Source: Butyrivibrio sp. UBA3740
Lineage (GTDB): Bacteria > Bacillota > Clostridia > Lachnospirales > Lachnospiraceae
DNA: 20,763 bases
NCBI GenBank assembly: GCA_002372465.1
Contig: DFGW01000171.1
Coordinates: 1 to 20,763 of the forward strand
Reading direction: 5' to 3'
Shown here: piece by piece, positions 6,940 to 15,881 of the stretch
How the letters are laid out: every line of letters starts with the position of its first letter
Position numbering within the stretch: the first letter of the stretch is position 1
Translations under genes and position numbers: made by a program
The notes under the pieces: generated by a model
Told to the model about the DNA's origin: nothing
The model's input: the letters and a program-made list of their open reading frames with translations, nothing else
Databases searched by the model: none

Positions 6940-9900
6940 ATGATCAGAAAAACTACAGGGAGAATAATCAGTCTTGTTTTAGCTGCAACACTGGCATTGA
7001 CCTCATATATACCCTCTTATGCCAACGAAATTCCGGAAGATATATCCGAAGAATTTTCACAGATGTCTTCTCCGTCATCTGCGATAATTCCTGTCCACTA
7101 TGAGGATGACCTTACTTTTTCTGATCCTGACAAGCAGCCGCCTGCATCTATCGAGTGGACAGGCGAATCTGCCATAGATATTACCGTTCCCTTCCCGGAT
7201 ATCCCGGAAGGCTTTGAACTGACGTCCATGTGGGCCCTCTACAAGAGCGAAGGAAGATACTTCAATCTTCCCGAAAACCGAGACGACGAAGCAAAAACCT
7301 ATACATTTACAAATTATTACTTTGATAGCATGGATCAGGAAGAGGGAATTACCATTGGCGCTAATTTTGCCATGATCTACGACAATGACCCGGATAAAGA
7401 ATTGATAATCCCGATCCGTTACAGCAAAAATTATAATTTTCCTGATACTACACCTAAATCTGTTACCGGTAAGGTGGGACAAAAAGTATATTTCAAAATT
7501 CCATATCCCGAGATTCCCGAAGGCTATAAGCTTAATTATCTTCGCTGTGCAGCTGAATCCTATGGCGCATTCGACTCGCTTTATGGAAGGCTCACAGACA
7601 ATGACACTGCTTATCTCTACGAATATGTCGTTTCAAAGGATGACATTTCATCCGGTATTTCAGTAATTCCTTACTTTGAAAGAATTATTGAAGTGGTTTA
7701 TGAAGACGGAGAACACGGACATCACGTGTTTGAAAGCGGCGTTGAGAGAACCTTTTCACTTGAGGAGTTCTTCTTCGTAGATGCCAAATACCCCGGCATG
7801 AGTATTCTGACAGATTATTATTACGTTCCCGATCATGGATATAAGCTTGTGGGAACTTATTATCGGCCGGAAATGGACGAAAGCTGTGAATTATATATAC
7901 CCGGTGCGGACCAGGGAACGCAGATCAAGGATTATATGCTCTCGGAGGATGGCAAGCTCCATGTCTATGCAAAATGGGAACCTGTCACTGCTGTAATCCT
8001 TCTTGCTTTTGACAATTACAGCACAGCTTATTCCGTGACATATGGTGAAAAGCTGCCTGATTTTTCCAAGGCCTCATTCAGCACCTATCACGTCAGAAAA
8101 GGCAACCAAAAAATCCAGGTTTTCCCCGGAGAAAGCCTTTTTGATGAAAATATTGAATATTCCTGTGAGATTGATCGTATTAGCGGACTTCCGTCACAAT
8201 TCTATTTCTATGTCTACGGAGAAAAATCTCCTTATGTCACAGTATCTTTTGATACAGGATTAGACAGTTCCGTTATTGAAGATCAGAAGATACTCAAGGG
8301 AAAAACTGTATCAAAACCTGATGCTCAGCTTAAAAAGGAAGGCTACTACCTGGCAGGCTGGTATACAGACCCCGGGTTTAAGAATCTCTTTTCCTTTGGC
8401 AAAACAACGGTAAGCAGTGATACAACTCTTTATGCAAAGTGGCTCCCGGTGGAGTATGTTGTAACCTTCCACTCAAACCTTAGCAGGGATACAACAGCTA
8501 AAGTGACCTACAAAGTCACTGAAAAGGACGAGGACAAAAATCTTGGAGCCGTTACAGCAGGCAGCATTTTCAGCACCCTCTCAGATAAAGAGGGCTTTAC
8601 CGGCTGGATGTGCACTGATGATCTTGAGTTCGATCCGGAAGTAACAGGAAAAGAGCTGATAGAGAAACTAATTGAAAAGTATGGCGCCCCTTCATCCAAA
8701 GTGGCTTTGAATCTCTACGCCCAGTGGGAAGAAACCGGCACTTATACTGTAATTCTTGACTCTAATATCCCATCAGATTCCAAGTCACAAAACCTTGGCG
8801 GAAACAGAGCCAGGGCTGCAAAAGAGAATGACGCAGCAAATCCCTATGTAAAACAGGTGGTTTCAACGGACGAAAGCCTGCTCCTGACAGGGGAAGAGTA
8901 TACTCTTAAGGGATTTACATTAAGCGGATGGGAGTATACGGATTCCAAGGGCAAAAAAATCTCATTAAAGCCTTCAGCAAGCCCCAAAAATCTGACCATT
9001 GCAGGAGAAGTCACTGTTAAGGCTCTTTGGAAAAAAGTCTCCTCCTACAAGATTACCTATAAGCTTGCCGGAGGAACTGCAGGAAAGAATAAGACAACTG
9101 TCACCTACAGTGCCAATGCTGCTTCCAAGGACGGTCTGCCACTTTATAATTACAAAAAGACAGATGACGGATCTTTTGTTGAGAAGGATCCCATAAATAA
9201 CCCGGGAGATATCCCGGAGGTAACAAGAAGTGGATATATCTTTTCCGGATGGACTGAAGGAGCTTCCACCTATACATATTACGGCGATGATATCTACCGG
9301 AATCTGACACTGACTGCCAACTGGACTCCGGAGATCTATACTCTTAAGTTTATGGATCCCGACGGTGAGACAGTGTACTTCACAGAAGATGCTTCTTTTG
9401 ACAGCTCTTTTGCCCTGAAGAATTATGTACCCAAGAAAGATGGCTTTACCTTCAAGGGATGGCAGGGAACATACCGTAATAAGTCCAAACTGTTTACAAC
9501 CGGAACTATTAAATTAAAAGCTCTGGATAAGCAAAGTGACGGAAGCTATGTTCTTACTGCAAAGTTTGCTGCTTCGAGCTACAAGATCTCATATAACCTT
9601 GATGGGGGTAAATCAGCCTCCAGACCTACGTCTTACACCCACACCGTTGGATCTGCCAAGGCGATTCCCAATCCTCAAAAGGACGGCTTCGAATTTGCCG
9701 GATGGACAGCTAAAGTAACCAATGGTCAGGAGGCGCCGGTATATACCACTGAAGCTGAGGATCCTCAGCTGGATATCAGTTGCGTAATTGATCCTGCAAC
9801 CAAAAAGATAACTCCGGAAACATATGGCAACATAGAACTTACCGCTAACTGGACTCCTTATACCTACGCTGTAAAGTTCTATAGGGCCGATGGCTCAGAG

Positions 9901-11349
9901 TACCCGTCAAAAGGCAATGCCCTCAGCAGCTACCAGGGACTTACCTACAACGACAATATTGATTTTACGGCCGCAGCCATGTTTATCGAATCTCAGGAAG
10001 GATTTGATGAAAACAGAAGCATTAAAGGCTTTGCACTTACAACCTCCGCCAAGTCTCCCAAGTACGCTCTTTACAAAAAATACAGCAAACTGGCAGCGAA
10101 GAGCGCAGGCGGCACAGAAATTAAGGTATATCCTGTTTTGGCAGGAAAAACCACAAGGGTAAACTACAGTATTATCCTTATGCCCAACGCCAAAGACGTA
10201 AAAGAAAAACCGGACGCAGCAGCATATATCAATAACTCCAAAGGTGTGCAGTATAAGGCATTGGACTCTGACGAAAACGAAATTGTCGAATTTGCATATA
10301 ACACATCCGCCACTCTTACCGTTCCCCAGTGGGAAAGATATGGCTATGAGCTGGTGGGCTTTGGTACAAGCGCAAGGTCCACAGTTCCTGTAACACAGCT
10401 CAAGGAACTTGGAAACGGCAGGCAGTCTTCCGTTAAGCTCTACGCTATCTGGAAGGCCAATGTAAATACCATCACCTACTCAAGCTCAGTGCACATTTAT
10501 GATCCGTTCATGGGTTATGAGTATAAAGATATTCCTTCTTTTGCAGGAGAAACCACTCAGACTTATATGGGTAAGGACGTCACACTGAAAACCGTTTCAT
10601 TAAAGGGCTACACCTTTAAGGGATGGGCGATTGAGACAGCTGACGGTTTAACCGGTCCCATAAAGAAAGTTCCAAAGAGCAACAACGCTAATCTGCAGCT
10701 TAGTGCTCTTTTCGACAGGGTTCAATATAATATCAGTTTTGACCCTAACGGCGGAATATATGAAGGAAGCAGAAAAAAGCAAATAACTTATACTGAGTTT
10801 TACGAGAATGATGTTTCCTCTATAATCGAAGAATTCTATAAGGGCGTTTCAAGAGAAGGCTATGTGATAAGCGGTATTTCCACCACCAGGAATGGCAAAA
10901 ACAGATTGGCTCTCTATGATTCCGAGGGAAATTTACAGGAAATTTCCGGACTTACAGAGAAAAATGGTGCGACTATCACTCTCTATCCGATATGGACTAA
11001 GGTAAGCCCTGCAAGTCCAAACGCAGAAGCTTCTCTGTCAGCTCCCGGGGAGGATGGCAAAGTTTCTCTCGAAATCACCTCCACCATGGAAATAACTCCT
11101 GACAAGGGCAGCCTGGTATTTGAATACTCAGCCTCACCTCTGTTCATATTTGGAGTAAAATCCATTACTCTGAGTTCAGAAGACCTTGATCCGGAAACCC
11201 CGGGATTTGTCAATAACATGACCGTGGTCCATGGTCTTAGGAACAGAACATATTATGTTCGCGTGAAATATGGTGAAAAAGATTCCACAGGTAAGTACGT
11301 TTACGGCAAGTACAGTAAGACAGTCAGCGCAGTGCGATCTGCAAATTGA
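6940..11349 (+). CDS. Large secreted InlB B-repeat (Flg_new) protein
   Basis: 1469 residues. A signal peptide covers about 1-28 (K/R-rich start, hydrophobic SLVLAATLALT, likely cut after PSYA). Residues about 75-250 hold two related units sharing [IV]P[FY]P[DE]IPEG[FY]xL (83-94 and 187-198). From about 431 to 1352 there are roughly ten InlB/Listeria-Bacteroides repeats, each opening like YKITYKLAGG, with a central GYxFxGW and closing like LTANW. Residues 1358-1469 form a beta-rich, fibronectin-III-like end (TYYVRVKYGE). No LPXTG, S-layer or choline-binding anchor is seen, so it is probably released or held non-covalently. Function unknown; adhesion or substrate binding would fit. AAGGAG lies nine bases before the ATG. 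It is alone on the plus strand. Confidence 0.88.
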   Translation: MIRKTTGRIISLVLAATLALTSYIPSYANEIPEDISEEFSQMSSPSSAIIPVHYEDDLTFSDPDKQPPASIEWTGESAIDITVPFPDIPEGFELTSMWALYKSEGRYFNLPENRDDEAKTYTFTNYYFDSMDQEEGITIGANFAMIYDNDPDKELIIPIRYSKNYNFPDTTPKSVTGKVGQKVYFKIPYPEIPEGYKLNYLRCAAESYGAFDSLYGRLTDNDTAYLYEYVVSKDDISSGISVIPYFERIIEVVYEDGEHGHHVFESGVERTFSLEEFFFVDAKYPGMSILTDYYYVPDHGYKLVGTYYRPEMDESCELYIPGADQGTQIKDYMLSEDGKLHVYAKWEPVTAVILLAFDNYSTAYSVTYGEKLPDFSKASFSTYHVRKGNQKIQVFPGESLFDENIEYSCEIDRISGLPSQFYFYVYGEKSPYVTVSFDTGLDSSVIEDQKILKGKTVSKPDAQLKKEGYYLAGWYTDPGFKNLFSFGKTTVSSDTTLYAKWLPVEYVVTFHSNLSRDTTAKVTYKVTEKDEDKNLGAVTAGSIFSTLSDKEGFTGWMCTDDLEFDPEVTGKELIEKLIEKYGAPSSKVALNLYAQWEETGTYTVILDSNIPSDSKSQNLGGNRARAAKENDAANPYVKQVVSTDESLLLTGEEYTLKGFTLSGWEYTDSKGKKISLKPSASPKNLTIAGEVTVKALWKKVSSYKITYKLAGGTAGKNKTTVTYSANAASKDGLPLYNYKKTDDGSFVEKDPINNPGDIPEVTRSGYIFSGWTEGASTYTYYGDDIYRNLTLTANWTPEIYTLKFMDPDGETVYFTEDASFDSSFALKNYVPKKDGFTFKGWQGTYRNKSKLFTTGTIKLKALDKQSDGSYVLTAKFAASSYKISYNLDGGKSASRPTSYTHTVGSAKAIPNPQKDGFEFAGWTAKVTNGQEAPVYTTEAEDPQLDISCVIDPATKKITPETYGNIELTANWTPYTYAVKFYRADGSEYPSKGNALSSYQGLTYNDNIDFTAAAMFIESQEGFDENRSIKGFALTTSAKSPKYALYKKYSKLAAKSAGGTEIKVYPVLAGKTTRVNYSIILMPNAKDVKEKPDAAAYINNSKGVQYKALDSDENEIVEFAYNTSATLTVPQWERYGYELVGFGTSARSTVPVTQLKELGNGRQSSVKLYAIWKANVNTITYSSSVHIYDPFMGYEYKDIPSFAGETTQTYMGKDVTLKTVSLKGYTFKGWAIETADGLTGPIKKVPKSNNANLQLSALFDRVQYNISFDPNGGIYEGSRKKQITYTEFYENDVSSIIEEFYKGVSREGYVISGISTTRNGKNRLALYDSEGNLQEISGLTEKNGATITLYPIWTKVSPASPNAEASLSAPGEDGKVSLEITSTMEITPDKGSLVFEYSASPLFIFGVKSITLSSEDLDPETPGFVNNMTVVHGLRNRTYYVRVKYGEKDSTGKYVYGKYSKTVSAVRSAN

Positions 11350-11362
11350 CAATATCTGCTAA

Positions 11363-11398
11363 AAAAGGGTGACCACTATGATCAGTGGTCGCCCTTTT
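11363..11398. terminator. Bidirectional terminator between convergent genes
   Basis: A 15-pair stem (AAAAGGGTGACCACT with AGTGGTCGCCCTTTT, one G-U pair) and a six-base loop, with six A on the left and TTTT on the right. It follows the plus-strand stop by 13 bases and the minus-strand Fnr-like stop by 31 bases, and can serve both, giving T-runs in each direction. Confidence 0.93.
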
Positions 11399-11429
11399 AA
11401 ATTCCGGCAAAACTAAGATTGGCGCCTAT

Positions 11430-12179
11430 TTACTGAGAAACGTAGATATCCCGAAGTGAGTCCCTCTCAAGGACGCGGATGCGGGCATGGCCAAGTCTTT
11501 CTATGAGACCCATCTTCTCCATTTCACGGAGCTTTCTGGAGACAGTCTCTGTCCTAAGGCTCACGCTGGCCGCAATGTCGTCAAGCTTAAGAACAATATC
11601 GTCATCTATACTTCTGTCTACCCTGTACATCAAAAAGCCTGCAAGGCGAGCCATGGGGTCCTTGGTGGACAGGAGCATGTTTCTTTCGTTGGCATCATGA
11701 AGCTTCTTGCTAAGAAGAATAATGGTATTCATGGCTGCCGAAGGATCATTAACCACCTTAATGAAATCATCTCTGTGGATCTGGCAGATGGATGAGTTGG
11801 TAAGGCAAACTGCGGAATAGGGATAAATACTTCCATCCAGGAACATTCCCTCCCAGATGATATCGTGGTCAGCAAGGATTGTGACTATCTGCTCACGCCC
11901 AAGGGAATCATACCTGCAAAGCTTTACTCTTCCCTTCCTGATGATACAGATGGACTCCACCGGCTCACCCTCCCTGAACAGATAGCTGTTCTTTTTCAGG
12001 TTCTCGTGAACGGAGTGCTCCATCAAACTCACCTGGACATTTACAGGAAGTCCCTCAATAAGGGGTACGCTCTGAGTACAAAATCCACCGCACTCCTCGC
12101 AGATGTTCAGTCCCGTTATTCCTCTCATCAATTCGTCACCATGAGCCTTGTCATGGTAAACACCTTTCTTAATTCCCAT
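11430..12179 (-). CDS. Crp/Fnr-family transcriptional regulator with N-terminal cysteine cluster
   Basis: 249 residues from ATG 12179, five bases after the Nudix stop with AACAGG as ribosome site; a TTG at 12209 could add ten residues but lies inside the Nudix gene. Residues about 45-155 form the cyclic-nucleotide-like beta-roll (GEPVESICIIRKGRVKL), followed by a dimer helix and a C-terminal winged helix (about 170-245) with recognition helix RTETVSRKL. E211, S214 and R215 match the E--SR DNA-contact set of FNR. C27, C30 and C34 plus C125 are spaced much like the FNR cluster ligands (20, 23, 29, 122), so an Fe-S or redox sensor is plausible but inferred. It is the last gene of the leftward group. 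Confidence 0.88.
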   Translation of the reverse strand: MGIKKGVYHDKAHGDELMRGITGLNICEECGGFCTQSVPLIEGLPVNVQVSLMEHSVHENLKKNSYLFREGEPVESICIIRKGRVKLCRYDSLGREQIVTILADHDIIWEGMFLDGSIYPYSAVCLTNSSICQIHRDDFIKVVNDPSAAMNTIILLSKKLHDANERNMLLSTKDPMARLAGFLMYRVDRSIDDDIVLKLDDIAASVSLRTETVSRKLREMEKMGLIERLGHARIRVLERDSLRDIYVSQ

Positions 12180-12184
12180 AAGTA

Positions 12185-12745
12185 TTACCTGTTGATCCAA
12201 CAATAACAATAAGCCTGAGTCCTTACTGCAAAGGGCTCTGTGGCCAAAAGCTTCCTTATTTCTTCTTTAGTAAACCAGGCAGGCTCGATCTCCTCCTGGG
12301 CTGAAGTGCTCTTGGAAAAGGTTCCTCCTGCAACTCCCACGCAGCATGCGTTTCTTTCATTGGAAAAACCGATGGCGCTGTAGCATGGTCCCCACCAGTC
12401 CTTGATTTTTAGGATATCAAGTCCGGTCTCTTCCTTAAGCTCACGCCTTGCTGCCTGCTCCGGGGTCTCACCTTCATCTATAAGTCCTGCAGGGAAGTTG
12501 TATACCCACTTTCCCATAGCCATCCTGAACTCTTTGTTGAGAAGGATCTTCTCGCCGCTCTCATCATGCATTATGATGGCAACAGCGTCCTCTTTGTCGT
12601 TGTGAAGCTGTTCGAAGGTCTCAATGTTCTTGTCCCTGCTTATCATCTCATAGACCTTCTCCTGTCCATCAGCCATCTTATAATGCACATCATAGCGGTT
12701 GATGAATCTTCCCTGTTCCTTTTTCTCTATATATTCAAATTCCAT
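12185..12745 (-). CDS. Nudix hydrolase, ADP-ribose pyrophosphatase-like
   Basis: 186 residues. The Nudix box is complete, running from GLIDEGE through REL to EETGL (about 87-109), giving the metal-binding glutamates for cleaving a nucleoside diphosphate linked to another group. The N-terminal beta region (YEMISRDKNIETFE, then AVAIIMHDESGEKILL) fits the ADP-ribose pyrophosphatase subgroup, but the substrate cannot be fixed from sequence. C-terminal cysteines and tryptophans (YCYCWINR) are unusual. The ATG follows AAGGAG by ten bases; the TAA stop of the upstream hydrolase is part of that ribosome site, so the two are probably translationally coupled. The Fnr-like gene follows after five bases. 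Confidence 0.92.
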   Translation of the reverse strand: MEFEYIEKKEQGRFINRYDVHYKMADGQEKVYEMISRDKNIETFEQLHNDKEDAVAIIMHDESGEKILLNKEFRMAMGKWVYNFPAGLIDEGETPEQAARRELKEETGLDILKIKDWWGPCYSAIGFSNERNACCVGVAGGTFSKSTSAQEEIEPAWFTKEEIRKLLATEPFAVRTQAYCYCWINR

Positions 12746-12759
12746 GGGTCAATCTCTCC

Positions 12760-13914
12760 TTAGCAAGCTCCATATACGATCTGCTTCAGACCTCTGATGA
12801 AGCTGTAGTCACAGCCACCTTCGATCTGCTGCATATAGATAAAGATCAGTTCCTCTGTAGGATCCACAAAAAAGTAAGTTCCTGCCTTGCCATCCCATCC
12901 ATACTCTCCAATGCTTCCGTTGGAGCATGCAAGGGCAGGATCTGTCAGTATCCTGAAATAGTTGCCATAGTTGTAACCGATGCAGGCCTCAAAGTCCAGA
13001 GTCTGAAGCTGTTTATCGGACAGCTGAGGTGATGTCATGTAAGCAAAGGTCCGTCTTCCTATAAGCTCTTTTCCATGGTAGGAGCCTTTGTTAAGAAGCA
13101 TCTGGGCAAAATGTGCATAGTCATTGGCAGTGGAGTAAAGGCCCTCTCCGCCTTTCTGCCACCAGGGATCTGATGAAGGATTTTCCATCTCAAGACGACG
13201 ACGAACGTCATCCTCCGCTCTTACCACCTTGCCCTTTTTATCTCTTCTGTAAAGAACTGCCTGTCTGAACTCTTTGCCTTCGCCGATCTTGAAATCCGTA
13301 TCTTCCATATTAAGAGGTGTAAATATCTCATTTTTGAAGAAATCCGACAACTTCTGGCCGCTTATGGCCTCGATGATTCCGCCCAAAACATCCGCAGAAT
13401 GACCATATCTGAAGGCGTCTCCGGGCTCAAAGGCAACTCCTGCTTCAGCAATCTTGTTGCAGATATCCAGGTTGCTCTTTAGGATCCCGGACTCACTCTG
13501 GGTTCTGGCTTCCTTGTATATCTTGGACATAAGCCTTTCAGCCTCGCCAAAATCTCCGGGATAAACAATTCCCGAGGTCATGTTTAAAAGATCTTTTATT
13601 GTGATCTCATTTCTTGCTCTCTTTATACCGTCTGAAGAAACCACCTTGCAGCCTGCGTAGCCCGGAATGTAATCAGACACCTTGCTCATGGGATCTAAAA
13701 GTCCGCGCTCATACAGGATCATGGCAGCAACTGCCGTTACAGGCTTTGTCATACTGAAGATCTTGTAGATGCTGTCCTGTCTGTCAGGCTCGTAGTTATT
13801 TTCGTATACTCTTTTCCCCTTGTGCTCCACTAGTATTGTGGCACCCTGAAGACGGCCCTGTTCTCTCTGCATCTCAATGAGAGTATCGAGCCTGTTAAGC
13901 TTTCTGATATTCAT
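12760..13914 (-). CDS. Serine hydrolase, beta-lactamase class C / EstB family
   Basis: 384 residues from the chosen ATG at 13914, which has GGGGAAAG a few bases upstream. A longer form from 13956 would add 14 residues, but it lacks a ribosome site and its first codons are a perfect hairpin. Catalytic features: S54-M-T-K57 (SxxK nucleophile), Y170-G-H172 at the YxN position and W340-D-G342 at the KTG position. The last two variants are typical of EstB-like esterases rather than true AmpC beta-lactamases. No signal peptide is seen, so it is probably cytoplasmic. Substrate unknown; an ester or amide hydrolase is likely. Antibiotic resistance should not be assumed. Confidence 0.88.
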   Translation of the reverse strand: MNIRKLNRLDTLIEMQREQGRLQGATILVEHKGKRVYENNYEPDRQDSIYKIFSMTKPVTAVAAMILYERGLLDPMSKVSDYIPGYAGCKVVSSDGIKRARNEITIKDLLNMTSGIVYPGDFGEAERLMSKIYKEARTQSESGILKSNLDICNKIAEAGVAFEPGDAFRYGHSADVLGGIIEAISGQKLSDFFKNEIFTPLNMEDTDFKIGEGKEFRQAVLYRRDKKGKVVRAEDDVRRRLEMENPSSDPWWQKGGEGLYSTANDYAHFAQMLLNKGSYHGKELIGRRTFAYMTSPQLSDKQLQTLDFEACIGYNYGNYFRILTDPALACSNGSIGEYGWDGKAGTYFFVDPTEELIFIYMQQIEGGCDYSFIRGLKQIVYGAC

Positions 13915-13935
13915 AACACTTTCCCCGGTAACATA

Positions 13936-13953
13936 GTGCGCGAAAACGCGCAC
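13936..13953 (-). promoter_or_regulatory. Short perfect hairpin between the phosphate symporter and hydrolase genes
   Basis: GTGCGCG (13936-13942), four A, then CGCGCAC (13947-13953): a seven-pair GC-rich stem with a four-base loop. No T-run follows on the minus strand, so it is not a classical terminator. It may be an mRNA stability or processing element, or pausing site, between the two genes. Confidence 0.45.
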
Positions 13954-13965
13954 CATTATTGAAGA

Positions 13966-15759
13966 TTAAAACTTTACTGCCGGAAGCAGATATTTATTCT
14001 GATAGAATTCAACAGCCTTATCGAAGCCCTCGCCTCTGTCAGCCTTGAGCTGCTCGATATAGCCGTGAGCATCGTAGGCGTCCTCATCTACTTCTATGAT
14101 ACCTACCGCAATGTTACTGCAGTGGTCAGCGATCCTCTCATAGTCTGTTCCGATATCGCTAAGGTCAAAGCCCTGCTCGATAGTGCACTTGCCCTTGCGA
14201 AGTCGCCTTACGTGACGACGCTTTATCTCTGTATGGATACCGTCAATGGTCTCCTCTAAAGGCTCTATCATCTTGGCCTGCTCCACGTCCTGGTCAACAA
14301 AGGCCTTTATTGAAAGGTCCATTATCTCCTGAACTGCAGAGGCGAATATCTCCATTTCAGACTGGGCCTTAGGAGAAAATGACCTCTTGTTTTCAGACAT
14401 ATTCTGAGCCTTCTGCATGATATTCAGGGCATGGTCACTGATTCTCTCGTAGTCTGTTATGCAGTGCAAAAGAACTGACAGTGTGTGGGAGTCTTTTACC
14501 CCAAGATGATGTGCATTGATCTGCATGAGGTAGGTTCCAAGCTGATCCTCATACTTGTCCACCTTTCTCTCAAGGTAGTCCACATCTGCAGCCACTTCTG
14601 AGTCAAAATTGGTAATAAGCCCGATTGCCTTATTAAGGGCATCCTTTGACATCTCAGCCATAGCAATGGCAGCCTGTCTTGCCTGCTCAAGCGCAAATGG
14701 AGGGTTTGTAAGAAAGCGTGGGTCCAAAGTCCTGATGCCCTGCTGTTCCTCCTGCTCCTTCTTTTCACGCTCATCAATAGGAATTGTCTTAAGCGCAAGA
14801 GCAACAAGAATTCCTGAAAATGGCAGCATAAGAGGTGTTGCCACAAGGTTTATAAGTGTATGTATTCCCGCAATACCCACCATGCCAATCTTTTCGTCCA
14901 TAAATCCAAAATGAACGATCGCATTGATGACATAGAAAAGTATCATAAAGGTTGACGCCTTGATAACGTTGAAGTAAAGGTGCATAAGCGCTGTTCTCTT
15001 ACCGTTCTTGTTGGCACCAAGGGATGAAAGGATTGCTGTTATACAGGTTCCTACTTCCGCACCAACTACAACAGGTATAGCAACGCTGTAGCTTACTGTT
15101 ACTGATAGAGACAAGGCCTGCAGTACACCGATGGTTCCTGCAGAGCTCTGGATAACCATCGTGAAGATGATGCCCACAAGAAATCCGATAAGAGGATTGC
15201 TGAAGGTGGTGAGAACTGCCTTAAAGCTTTCCACATCCTTAAGTGGGGAAACGGCATCTGACATGGAGCTCATACCAAACATCAGGACAGCAAATCCCAA
15301 AAGAATGGTTCCCACGTTTTTCTTCTTATCGTTCTTTGCAAACATATAAAGGGCAATACCGATAAGCGCCAGGAAAGGCGTAAATGACCTTGGCTTTAAG
15401 AGATTGATTATAAAGTTGTCACTGCTGATTGCATTTAAGGAAAGCAGCCACGCGGTAAAAGTTGTTCCCAGGTTAGCTCCCAGGATGACATTTACAGCCT
15501 GCTTAAGAGTCATGATACCTGAATTAACAAGACCAACTACCATTACGGTAGATGCAGATGAAGACTGAACCAGTGCCGTAACACCGACACCAAAAAGATA
15601 TGCGATAAAAGGTTTCTCAGTCACTTTGGCAAGAACGCTTTCAAGCTTTCCGCCTGCGGCTTTTGTGAGTCCGCCACTCATAACATTCATTCCATAAAGG
15701 AACATTGCCAGGCCTCCCACAAGGCCTGCAATCAAAGTAAATACTTCTAATGAATCCAT
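13966..15759 (-). CDS. Na+/phosphate cotransporter with C-terminal PhoU domain
   Basis: 597 residues from ATG 15759, which follows CCCGGAGG by four bases; an upstream in-frame ATG at 15795 has no good site. Two inverted halves of the Na/Pi (PNaS) family are seen: QSSSA (65-69) with GANLGTT (94-100), and QSSAG (204-208) with GAEVGTC (233-239). About eight membrane helices run to residue 330. Residues about 350-560 form a PhoU-like helical bundle with two DYERI[SA]DH motifs. It imports phosphate with Na+; PhoU tails may tune activity or bind metals. The organism's Na+-type ATP synthase fits a Na+ economy. The leader (15805-15843) holds a strong hairpin. Confidence 0.93.
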   Translation of the reverse strand: MDSLEVFTLIAGLVGGLAMFLYGMNVMSGGLTKAAGGKLESVLAKVTEKPFIAYLFGVGVTALVQSSSASTVMVVGLVNSGIMTLKQAVNVILGANLGTTFTAWLLSLNAISSDNFIINLLKPRSFTPFLALIGIALYMFAKNDKKKNVGTILLGFAVLMFGMSSMSDAVSPLKDVESFKAVLTTFSNPLIGFLVGIIFTMVIQSSAGTIGVLQALSLSVTVSYSVAIPVVVGAEVGTCITAILSSLGANKNGKRTALMHLYFNVIKASTFMILFYVINAIVHFGFMDEKIGMVGIAGIHTLINLVATPLMLPFSGILVALALKTIPIDEREKKEQEEQQGIRTLDPRFLTNPPFALEQARQAAIAMAEMSKDALNKAIGLITNFDSEVAADVDYLERKVDKYEDQLGTYLMQINAHHLGVKDSHTLSVLLHCITDYERISDHALNIMQKAQNMSENKRSFSPKAQSEMEIFASAVQEIMDLSIKAFVDQDVEQAKMIEPLEETIDGIHTEIKRRHVRRLRKGKCTIEQGFDLSDIGTDYERIADHCSNIAVGIIEVDEDAYDAHGYIEQLKADRGEGFDKAVEFYQNKYLLPAVKF

Positions 15760-15804
15760 TTTTCCTCCGGGACAGATACTCTCCTTAAGAACCATGCGTT
15801 CTTC

Positions 15805-15843
15805 ATACCTGTCAATATGTAATATCCTTATTGTTACAGGTAT
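15805..15843 (-). promoter_or_regulatory. Leader hairpin upstream of the Na+/phosphate symporter gene
   Basis: ATACCTGT (minus strand 15843-15836) pairs with ACAGGTAT (15812-15805), and CAATA with TATTG inside it, giving a 13-pair stem with a two-base bulge and an 11-base loop. It lies 45 bases ahead of the chosen start. No T-run follows. It could be a protein-binding DNA palindrome or a leader RNA structure. Confidence 0.5.
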
Positions 15844-15881
15844 ATCTTACAGGATAAACCTAAAAAATACCATAAAAATTT

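Noticed and set aside
8230..11000. CRISPR-like or DNA-level repeats
   Set aside because: The periodicity is at protein level only (GW...W repeats); the DNA copies are strongly diverged.
12180..12209. TTG start for the Fnr-like regulator
   Set aside because: It would overlap the Nudix gene end; the ATG at 12179 with AACAGG upstream fits coupling better.
12760..13914. Antibiotic-resistance beta-lactamase
   Set aside because: No signal peptide, and the YxN and KTG positions are Y-G-H and W-D-G, as in EstB-like esterases.
14496..14846. Minus-strand ORF of 116 codons within the symporter gene
   Set aside because: Alternative frame of a well-supported gene, with Arg/Leu-rich meaningless translation.
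15760..15795. Upstream ATG of the Na+/phosphate symporter
   Set aside because: The added residues (MVLKESICPGGK) encode the ribosome site of the inner ATG and no good site precedes the outer one.
15747..15806. 19-codon leader ORF (MKNAWFLRRV...) before the symporter
   Set aside because: The AGG-like sequence abuts the ATG directly, leaving no usable ribosome-site spacing; weak compared with the mgtE leader ORF.
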